Assembly (NCBI RefSeq): GCF_039543565.1
Contig: NZ_BAABJZ010000015.1
Coordinates: 1-64,000, forward strand
Reading direction: 5' to 3'
Length of the DNA: 64,000 bases
Origin: Ferrimonas pelagia
GTDB lineage: Bacteria; Pseudomonadota; Gammaproteobacteria; Enterobacterales; Shewanellaceae
The notes under the pieces were generated by a model. The model made no database searches. It worked only from the letters and a program-made list of their open reading frames with translations, and was not told where the DNA came from. Shown piece by piece: positions 18,491 through 25,701 of this stretch; the stretch's first letter is position 1, and every line of letters begins with the position of its first letter. The position numbers were made by a program, and so were the translations under genes.

Positions 18491-19738
18491 ATGGCGATCT
18501 CCGTGTGGATGGGATCGGTCTTGGCGTTCTGTTCAATGGCCATCTTTGGCTGTGTGTTGCACCGTTTGCTGCGCTTGGATCTTACCTTGGCTGCGCTGCT
18601 CAGTGGCGTGCTTGGCGGTGTGCTGATCGAGCGGCTGTCGTTGGATATTGGCTTGCGGTTCGAGCATGTGCACGATCTGGTGTTTTATCTGTTTTTGCCG
18701 ATCCTGATCTTCCAGGCGGCCTGGCATTTGCAGATCGAGCAGTTGCAGCGCTGGCTGCTGCCGGCGATCTTGCTGGCCACGCTCGGCGTGTTGATCACCG
18801 CCGGGGTGATCGCCGGTGCGCTGCAATGGGCGATGGGATCACCGAGCGGATTCCCTTGGATCGCGGCGTTGCTGACCGGCGCGATCCTGGCGGCAACCGA
18901 TCCGGTGGCGGTGGTGACCAAGCTGACGGAGCTCAAGGCGTCAAAGGAACTGACCACGGTGTTCGAGGGCGAGAGCCTGCTTAATGACGCAACCGCCGTG
19001 GTGCTGTTTTCTCTGATCCTGATGCTGGCGACCGGCGAGCAGGAGGGCGTGACAGCGCGCTCGGTGCTGTGGCTGTTTGCCCAGGTATTTTTCGGCGGCT
19101 TGGTCGTCGGGGCGGCGTTAGGTTATTTGACGCAGCGACTGATCCGTTATCTGAATCATGAAGAGATGTCGGTGGTGCTGATCCTGCTGCTGGCGTTTGG
19201 CGCGTTTTACCTAGCCGAGCACGTCCTCCATGTCTCCGGCATGATGGCCGTGGCGACGGCGGCATTGGTGGCCAATGCGGGGTTACAGCGTGCGCAGCCG
19301 GCGTCACCCGCCGAGGCGGAAGCGCCCAAGTTTGGCGGGATCGCCTTGGCATTGGATTGGCTGGGTCTGCTGTTTAACCTGCTGATCTTCTGCTTGATGG
19401 GCCTGGTGATCACTTTCGATATGTTTACCGAGCGCTATCTGGCGATGGGGCTGGCGATCGGGGCCGCCTTGTTGGGGCGCTTTGTTGCTTTGGCTGTGTG
19501 TCAGGGCGGGCTTAAGGGGATCGGCCAGGGACTGCCTCAGGGCTGGCCGTTGTTGCTGGGCTGGGGCGGGCTGCGCGGGGCGATCGCCGTGGCCTTGGTG
19601 CTGTCATTGCCGTTGTCGCTGTCCTGGTGGTGGACGGTGCAGTCGATGGTGTTTGCTGTGGTGTTGTTCTCGTTGCTGGTTCAGGGCACCACGTTCGCCG
19701 CCTTACTTAGGTATATCAATAAGAAACACCCTTATTAA
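18491..19738 (+). CDS. CPA1-family cation:proton antiporter (NhaP type)
   Basis: 415 residues with about 12 membrane segments. The family core is intact: ILAATDPVAVV followed by FEGESLLNDATAVVLF, carrying the conserved Asp residues for cation exchange. It exports Na+ or K+ in exchange for protons across the inner membrane. No long cytoplasmic C-terminal domain is present, so it is a short prokaryotic member. AGGGGG precedes the ATG. Closely follows the MBL-fold gene. Confidence 0.9.
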   Translation: MAISVWMGSVLAFCSMAIFGCVLHRLLRLDLTLAALLSGVLGGVLIERLSLDIGLRFEHVHDLVFYLFLPILIFQAAWHLQIEQLQRWLLPAILLATLGVLITAGVIAGALQWAMGSPSGFPWIAALLTGAILAATDPVAVVTKLTELKASKELTTVFEGESLLNDATAVVLFSLILMLATGEQEGVTARSVLWLFAQVFFGGLVVGAALGYLTQRLIRYLNHEEMSVVLILLLAFGAFYLAEHVLHVSGMMAVATAALVANAGLQRAQPASPAEAEAPKFGGIALALDWLGLLFNLLIFCLMGLVITFDMFTERYLAMGLAIGAALLGRFVALAVCQGGLKGIGQGLPQGWPLLLGWGGLRGAIAVALVLSLPLSLSWWWTVQSMVFAVVLFSLLVQGTTFAALLRYINKKHPY

Positions 19739-19840
19739 CCCTCGATTGACTCCGAATGCGGGCTGCGCCAGTGCCCCGCGCCGCCATTGGCTTTTTTCTG
19801 CTCTATGGTTGAAGGAGAAGCAAGCGAGAGAGTGACAGGG

Positions 19841-20344
19841 ATGTTTGAACTTTTATACACCAGCCTCTGCCCTAAGCCGTTGTGCCGGGCGGAACTGACG
19901 GCACTGCTGTGTTGTGTGCGCGAACACAATCAGCGCACTGGACTCACCGGCATGTTGCTGTACCAACAGCAGACCGTGATGCAACTGCTTGAAGGGGAGC
20001 GGGACGTGGTATTGCAGCAGTTTCAGCGGCTACGGCAAGATCCTCGTCACCAGCATATCGAGCTGGCCTACAAAGGCCCCATTGCTGCGCGCACCTTTGC
20101 TGGTTGGTCGTTGGGGTTTGATGATCCTGATGCGGCCTGGCTCAATGCGTTGTTGCCTGGCTATCTGTCTTTGGCTTCGGCGCAGGTGAGCCTGTTGGGG
20201 ATCCGCCAGCCCAGCCATGGGGTTGAGCGGATGACGCAATGGGCCCCCTACCTGTTTGACTGGCAGGGCGGCCAAAGGGAAAACGCGGGCTCCCCCGCGC
20301 TTGGAACCCGCTGCCGCGCTCAGTCGATCGCCTGCGCCGTTTGA
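19841..20344 (+). CDS. BLUF-domain blue-light photoreceptor
   Basis: 167 residues from ATG 19841. A BLUF domain fills about residues 1-95: FELLYTS with the flavin-contacting Tyr, HNQRTGLTGMLLY with Asn, QLLEG with the key Gln, DPRHQHIEL, and GWSLGF with the semi-conserved Trp (Leu where many have Met). It binds FAD and senses blue light. The remaining ~70 residues show no known output domain, so it probably acts through a partner. An ATG 36 bp upstream is possible but would place residues ahead of the usual BLUF start. The 3' end overlaps the convergent creA gene by 25 bp. Confidence 0.88.
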   Translation: MFELLYTSLCPKPLCRAELTALLCCVREHNQRTGLTGMLLYQQQTVMQLLEGERDVVLQQFQRLRQDPRHQHIELAYKGPIAARTFAGWSLGFDDPDAAWLNALLPGYLSLASAQVSLLGIRQPSHGVERMTQWAPYLFDWQGGQRENAGSPALGTRCRAQSIACAV

Positions 20345-20790
20345 TACGCCTGGGTGCCCCACAAAGCGACGGTACTGAGTGAGTGTTTGTGGCTGCCTTC
20401 CGTCTCCTTGGTGGAGTAGGACAGGTAGAGCAGCGTTTGGTTGTCGGCATCATAGATCCGGCGAACCTTGAGCGACTTGAACAGAATGCTCTTGCTCTGT
20501 TTAAACACCAACTCACCGTTTTTGCTTTGGTCGATCTCTGCGATATTGGCGGCGAAGATCTCGCCGGTCTGACGACAGGCGATGGAGGAGTTGGAGGGAT
20601 CGGCTAGGGATAGGTTGGCTTCCACCGAGGCGATGTGGCACGTAACGCCGGGAATGAGCGGATCGGCGAAGTCGCGAATGACCACATCTTTCATGGTAAA
20701 CCAGCCGAGGCTGACCTTACCTGTGTTGTCGCCACAGCCGGTGAGCAGAAGTAGGGCGGTTAAGGGGATCAGGAGGGATTTGGTCATCAT
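20320..20790 (-). CDS. creA: CreA family lipoprotein
   Basis: 156 residues with signal peptide and lipobox LLTGC (Cys at residue 19). The body matches CreA: VSLGWFTMKDVVIRDFADPLIPGVTCHIA followed by DPSNSSIACRQTG. CreA is widespread in proteobacteria and its biochemical role is not known. Two tandem ATG codons make the start uncertain by one residue. Convergent with the BLUF gene. Confidence 0.92.
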   Translation of the reverse strand: MMTKSLLIPLTALLLLTGCGDNTGKVSLGWFTMKDVVIRDFADPLIPGVTCHIASVEANLSLADPSNSSIACRQTGEIFAANIAEIDQSKNGELVFKQSKSILFKSLKVRRIYDADNQTLLYLSYSTKETEGSHKHSLSTVALWGTQAYQTAQAID

Positions 20791-20939
20791 TTTGAATTTC
20801 CAGCTTCAAATTGGCGTTAAGGGTACCACTATTCGTATTTTTGCGGCGCGTTTTGCGGTTGCGGTGCCGAGAGGTCGGGCTGACGGCCAGCCTCGACATG
20901 ACGTTAGTGCTGGAACGCTTTGAGGTGGTGTATCCCCCG

Positions 20940-21428
20940 TCACTTGAGCGGCTTCACCATGGGAATGCAGTCCAGCGTAAAGCCTCGAGGCGACGGGTAC
21001 TGCTCGACGGTTTCGCCGATAAAGCCGCAGCGCCGATAAAACGGTGCGGCGTTTAAGGTCGCCTCTAGAGTCAGCTCTGTCAGTCCCGCGTCACGCCCCA
21101 GTTGCTCCAGATGACCTATCATCGCTTTGCCCGCCCCCTGTCCCATCGCTTTGGGATCGACAAAGATCGCGTCCAACTGGCCGATAGGGGCATTGGCGGT
21201 GGTTGGGTGAGACGTGGTGATCATGCCGCAGGCCAGCGGGTGCTGTGCTTGCTCAATCAGCCAGAACTGTTCGATGACGATCCGACGGAATTTGTCGGTG
21301 ATCTCCCCCTCGATCCAGCGTTGTAACAAGTCAGCCGGGTAATGAGCGGCGCAGCCGGTGAGGATGGCGCGGTTGCGTAATGTCCAAAGTGCGTCGGCAT
21401 CCCGACTCAGGGCTTTGCGGATCTTCAC
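20940..21428 (-). CDS. GNAT-family N-acetyltransferase
   Basis: 162 residues with the acetyl-CoA binding pattern IFVDPKAMGQGAGKAMIGHL and the terminal APFYRRCGFIG motif of GNAT enzymes. Substrate unknown. Start is GTG 21428 with AAGGAC upstream. Not obviously linked to its neighbours. Confidence 0.88.
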   Translation of the reverse strand: MKIRKALSRDADALWTLRNRAILTGCAAHYPADLLQRWIEGEITDKFRRIVIEQFWLIEQAQHPLACGMITTSHPTTANAPIGQLDAIFVDPKAMGQGAGKAMIGHLEQLGRDAGLTELTLEATLNAAPFYRRCGFIGETVEQYPSPRGFTLDCIPMVKPLK

Positions 21429-21453
21429 GGTCCGTCCTTTTCATTTCATCTGT

Positions 21454-22515
21454 TTAACTGAGCAGCGGCGGCAGTGGGCGGGCAAAGTGCCGCTCCAGGC
21501 CAGCGTGGACGATGTCATGCAGATCCTGGGTGGGCATCAAGTCGCGTCCCTCATAACGGGCTTGCTCACTCAGTCCGGGCCAGCGGCCAGATAGCGGGGG
21601 CAGTTGACCTGCGCCGGATAACTGTAGGGCCAGCCCGCCGGTGCCGTGATCCGTTCCCTTGGTGCCATTTTCCTTCACGGTACGACCAAACTCCGACGCG
21701 ATCCAGATCTGGGTGTCGGGCCAACGTTTGCCCAGCCCGGCGATCAGCGCGGCGATCACCCCGTCGAGTTGTTCCAGTCGCCGGATCAATAAACCGTGCT
21801 GGTTAGCGTGGCTGTCCCAGCCGGACAGCTCCAGCGCAGCCAAGACTGGACCGCGGTCGTCCGCCATCGCTTCGGCCAGAGCCCGGGCCTGAGCCGCCAT
21901 CTTGCCCGGCTGCTGCTCTGGCAGTGCCTGGGCTTGTTGCAGCAAGCCGGTGAGATAGGGCTCATCCTGATACCATTCGCGCAGCAACGCCAGGCGCTGC
22001 TCACTGGGGCTGGCGAGGCGGTTGTGAATTTGATGGGCGATCGGCGCCTCGCCCCGGGCGATCAGGGGCAGGCGCGGGCCGACGGCTTCCGCTGGCACAT
22101 CCAGCACCGATGCCAGGGTATTGAGCCAGCCTGTGCTGCCCGAGGTGGCGCCGGATTCCAGATACGCCTGACCATCGAAGTGGGAGCGCTGGCGGTATTG
22201 GGTGGCGACGGCCAGATGGGCGCAGGCCTGCTGCTGTTTGACCAGTTTGGCGACGGTGGGCAGGGCCGGATGGAGGGCAAAGCCCTGGCCCAGCGGCGTC
22301 GGTCCGGCTTCTAGCAGCGCCGGCAGCAGGGTTGGGCGCGCGGCTTTGAGCTGCGGTTCGTCGGTGGGCACGACCACCGACAGGCCATCCCAGGCGCCGC
22401 GCAGGGTGATCCAGATAAAGCGCTGTTGCTGCTCACCGCTGCCCCATACCTGCATCGGCAGGGCAGAGAGGGCGAGCAGGCTGGCGCTGCCTTGCAAAAA
22501 TTGACGGCGTTTCAT
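21454..22515 (-). CDS. DUF1501-family exported protein
   Basis: 353 residues with a twin-arginine-like N-terminus (MKRRQFLQGSASLLALSALP) and the DUF1501 pattern, including LELSGWDSHANQ, IWIASEFGRTV and TDHGTGGLALQLSG. The fold relates to alkaline-phosphatase/sulfatase-like proteins but the function is unknown. It follows the DUF1800 gene by 2 bp; the two families are regularly paired. Probably folded in the cytoplasm and Tat-exported. Confidence 0.9.
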   Translation of the reverse strand: MKRRQFLQGSASLLALSALPMQVWGSGEQQQRFIWITLRGAWDGLSVVVPTDEPQLKAARPTLLPALLEAGPTPLGQGFALHPALPTVAKLVKQQQACAHLAVATQYRQRSHFDGQAYLESGATSGSTGWLNTLASVLDVPAEAVGPRLPLIARGEAPIAHQIHNRLASPSEQRLALLREWYQDEPYLTGLLQQAQALPEQQPGKMAAQARALAEAMADDRGPVLAALELSGWDSHANQHGLLIRRLEQLDGVIAALIAGLGKRWPDTQIWIASEFGRTVKENGTKGTDHGTGGLALQLSGAGQLPPLSGRWPGLSEQARYEGRDLMPTQDLHDIVHAGLERHFARPLPPLLS

Positions 22516-22517
22516 GG

Positions 22518-23792
22518 TTACACCTCCAGCAGCTGCGGATGCATCAGCAGCAGATAGCGTTGATCGGTGGCGGACAGGGGCGAGTCGGGCCAGCGTGGCT
22601 CAATACCGAGGCTGGCGGCCAGTTGCTCGGCGGAGTGGTCGCTGCGCTTGGCCGCCAGTTGCGCGACTTCGGCCCGGCTGGCCAATGCCGAGGCGGAGCG
22701 CCATGCTTGCGCGGTGTCCGGCCAGCCGGCCGGCGAGCCGGGCTGATAGGTCGGCTGGGCCAGTTGCCGGGCGAGTCGCTCGAGCTGGGCGCCGTCATCA
22801 AGCCCGATGGCGCGGCCGACACCATAGAGGTACTGGATAGGCTGGCGCCATTTTTGCCGCTCAATTCGCCAACTATGGGGGTGGCGGATCATCGCGATGG
22901 TCATGGCTTTGAGGCTGGTGTCGTGATCCCGATAGGTTTTGGCCAAGGTGGCGACCAGCTCGGCTGAGGGTTCGTCCGCGATAAAGTGACGGGCCAGCTT
23001 GGTGGCGAGAAACTGCGCCGTGGCAGGGTGGCGGGCCAGAGCCTGCAGCGCCTGTTGTGCCTGCTGCTCTTGGGTGTCGGGATAGCGTTTGCCGAGCAGG
23101 GTTTGCGGGCCGCTCTGGTGCATCGCGGGGCGAAAGACAAAGCCACCGCCTGTCCCTCGGTCGACGCTCCAACCGGTGAGCATGGCGGCCAGCGCCTCCA
23201 CATCCGGTTGCCCATAGGGCCCGTCGACGCCCAGAGTGTGCAGCTCCAGGATCTCCCGCGCCAGATTTTCGTTCAGACCCTTGTTGCGCTTCATCCCTAC
23301 CCGGGAGTTTGGACCGGCGGATTGGGCGTTGTCCAGATAGAGCAGCATGGCGGGGTGGCGGCAGACGGCGCTGAGCATGTCGCTGAATCGACCGGTCAGG
23401 TGCGGGCGGATGGCATCCCGCTCCATGGCACCGGCCAACATAAGAACCGGGCGTTTGTCGATGGAGACGGCGAAGTGATTGGTCCAGAAGTGACTGAGCC
23501 GCTCCAGCAGCGGCGCGTCGCTGCTCAGGGCGTACTGATGTCGGTACTGCACCTGGCGCTGTGCCTCTTGGCGGGCCCGTTTGCTGCGGGCTTTGCGCGC
23601 CTCGGGCTCGTCGCTGCGCCCGGGCTGGCTCAGCAGCGCGTGCAGCGGGCCGTTGTCGAACTGCGGCCCGGTCTGCGTCAGTTGTTGCTCCAGCCAGCGC
23701 TGGGCGCCGACTTGCTTGATCTGCGCGAGCTCGCCTGGGCGGGGGCCCAGGCCAAACCGAGTGCTGGCAATGTGGTGAGCGTCAATCGACAT
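22518..23792 (-). CDS. DUF1800-family protein
   Basis: 424 residues with hallmark segments STRFGLGPRPGEL at the start, RLSHFWTNHFAV and LNENLAREILELHTLGVDG. No obvious signal peptide, so it may travel with the Tat-exported DUF1501 partner or stay in the cytoplasm. A strong AAGGAGG precedes the ATG. Function unknown. Divergent from the formate dehydrogenase genes. Confidence 0.9.
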   Translation of the reverse strand: MSIDAHHIASTRFGLGPRPGELAQIKQVGAQRWLEQQLTQTGPQFDNGPLHALLSQPGRSDEPEARKARSKRARQEAQRQVQYRHQYALSSDAPLLERLSHFWTNHFAVSIDKRPVLMLAGAMERDAIRPHLTGRFSDMLSAVCRHPAMLLYLDNAQSAGPNSRVGMKRNKGLNENLAREILELHTLGVDGPYGQPDVEALAAMLTGWSVDRGTGGGFVFRPAMHQSGPQTLLGKRYPDTQEQQAQQALQALARHPATAQFLATKLARHFIADEPSAELVATLAKTYRDHDTSLKAMTIAMIRHPHSWRIERQKWRQPIQYLYGVGRAIGLDDGAQLERLARQLAQPTYQPGSPAGWPDTAQAWRSASALASRAEVAQLAAKRSDHSAEQLAASLGIEPRWPDSPLSATDQRYLLLMHPQLLEV

Positions 23793-23997
23793 GGGGTGTG
23801 CCTCCTTGAACCTATCGCAGGTTTTACCCTAGCGCCTGTGGCTGATTAAGCCTGTCATGCGCTGTAGTAAATCGTATCACTTTGTATCTGCTGTCGTTTG
23901 TTCTTTACAGCGGCGTTCTTTCCCCAAAGGTCGGGGTAATAATCTTCGCCAAAAAGCGGTTTAATGGTGAGAAGGATCACGACGGGATGTGCGGTGC

Positions 23998-25701
23998 ATG
24001 GATCAAGGTAGGAAGCGAGGGGCTAACCGGGGGCCAGCGGTGGATGAGACCGCGTTGGCTCAGGTAAAGGCGTTATTGCTGTCGGGCAGGGGCGATGCGC
24101 TACAGCGCGATGCGCTGATCGAATATCTGCATTGTCTGCAAGATCACTTTGGCTGCCTGCACGGCCGACACCTAGTGGCGTTGGCCGCCTTGATGAAGTT
24201 GGCGCCGGTGGAGGTGTATGAGGTGGCCAGCTTCTACCACCACTTCGATATCGTTAAGGAGGGGGAAGCTGCGCCGCCGGCGCTGACGGTACGCGTCTGC
24301 CAGTCGCTCAGTTGTCAGATGCAGGGCGCCAAGGCGTTGACCGAGCAGTTGCAGGCGGCGCTGGGCACGGGCGTGCGGGTACAAAAGGTGCCTTGCGTGG
24401 GGCGCTGCACCCAGGCCCCGGTGGCGGTCGTTGGACAAAACCCCATTGCGCCCGCCAAGCTGGCCCGGGTGGAGCAGGCCATTGCCCGTGAAGCGGTGAC
24501 GGAGCCTATGCCGGAACATGCGCTGGATCTGGCAGGCTATCTGGCTCAGGGGGGTTATCAATTGCTAGAGGCGTGTCTGAATGGGACACGCAGTGCCGAG
24601 TCCATTATCAGTGAGCTTGAGCACGCCGGACTGCGGGGGCTGGGTGGCGCGGGCTTTCCAGTCGGACGAAAGTGGCGCGCGGTGGCCAGTGAGCCCGCGC
24701 CGCGGTTGATGGCGGTGAATGTGGATGAAGGGGAGCCGGGCACCTTTAAAGATCGCTACTACTTGGAGCGGGATCCCCACCGGTTTATCGAGGGGATGCT
24801 GGTGGCGGCGTATGCGGTGGGGATCGACACCATCTACCTGTACGTCAGGGACGAATACCCGGCGTGCCGCCGGCTGCTCAGCGTCGCGCTGGGCGAGACG
24901 CAGGCGCGCTATCCGACTCTGGCGCCGATCATTGTGCGCCGTGGGGCTGGCGCCTACATCTGCGGCGAGGAGTCGGCGATGATCGAGTCCATCGAGGGCA
25001 AGCGCGGTTTGCCCCGCCTGCGTCCGCCGTTTGTGGCCCAGGTGGGCTTGTTTGGCCGGCCGACACTGGTGCACAACTTAGAATCCCTGTATTGGATCCC
25101 GGCGGTGATGGAGCTGGGGGCGGCGTGGTTTCTGTCTCACGGCCGTCATGGCCGTCAGGGGCTGCGATCCTACTCGGTCAGTGGCCGGGTGAAACGGCCC
25201 GGCGTGTATCTGGCGCCAGCGGGGATCACCCTCACTGAGCTGATCCATGAGTATTGCGGCGGCATGGCGCCGGGCCACACCCTGTATGGCTACTTTCCCG
25301 GCGGGGCCTCCGGCGGCATGCTCAGTGCGGCCCAGGCCGATGTGCCACTGGATTTTGACACGCTGCAGGCTTACGGCTGTTTTATTGGCTCGGCGGCCAT
25401 CATCGTATTTTCCGAGGCGGATCGGGCACGGGATCTGGCCCAGAACGCCATCGAGTTTTTTGCCGATGAATCTTGTGGTCAGTGCACGCCGTGTCGGGTC
25501 GGCTGCGGCCAGATGGCGAAAATGATGAACCAACCCGTGTGGGATGCGACGCCGATAGACAATCTGTCTCAGGTGATGCGCGATGCGTCCATCTGTGGTT
25601 TGGGTCAGGCGGCGCCGAATCCGGCCCGTTGCGTGATGACCTATTTCCCGCACGAGGTGGGATTGGCGGACGTCGCGGCGTCCAAGGAGGAGCAGGCATG
25701 A
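23998..25701 (+). CDS. NAD-linked formate dehydrogenase, fused NuoE-NuoF-like subunit
   Basis: About 567 residues joining two subunits that are separate in most Fds-type enzymes. Residues ~20-165 are NuoE/FdsG-like with the [2Fe-2S] cysteines C-x4-C (VCQSLSC) and C-x3-C (VPCVGRC). Residues ~185-560 are NuoF/FdsB-like: FMN loop LRGLGGAGFPVGRKW, NADH site DEGEPGTFKDR, and [4Fe-4S] cysteines in ESCGQCTPCRVGC plus a later ICGLGQ. It passes electrons from the molybdenum subunit to NAD+. Start is uncertain between GTG 23989 and ATG 23998. Its stop overlaps the next ATG (ATGA), showing tight coupling. Confidence 0.9.
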   Translation: MDQGRKRGANRGPAVDETALAQVKALLLSGRGDALQRDALIEYLHCLQDHFGCLHGRHLVALAALMKLAPVEVYEVASFYHHFDIVKEGEAAPPALTVRVCQSLSCQMQGAKALTEQLQAALGTGVRVQKVPCVGRCTQAPVAVVGQNPIAPAKLARVEQAIAREAVTEPMPEHALDLAGYLAQGGYQLLEACLNGTRSAESIISELEHAGLRGLGGAGFPVGRKWRAVASEPAPRLMAVNVDEGEPGTFKDRYYLERDPHRFIEGMLVAAYAVGIDTIYLYVRDEYPACRRLLSVALGETQARYPTLAPIIVRRGAGAYICGEESAMIESIEGKRGLPRLRPPFVAQVGLFGRPTLVHNLESLYWIPAVMELGAAWFLSHGRHGRQGLRSYSVSGRVKRPGVYLAPAGITLTELIHEYCGGMAPGHTLYGYFPGGASGGMLSAAQADVPLDFDTLQAYGCFIGSAAIIVFSEADRARDLAQNAIEFFADESCGQCTPCRVGCGQMAKMMNQPVWDATPIDNLSQVMRDASICGLGQAAPNPARCVMTYFPHEVGLADVAASKEEQA

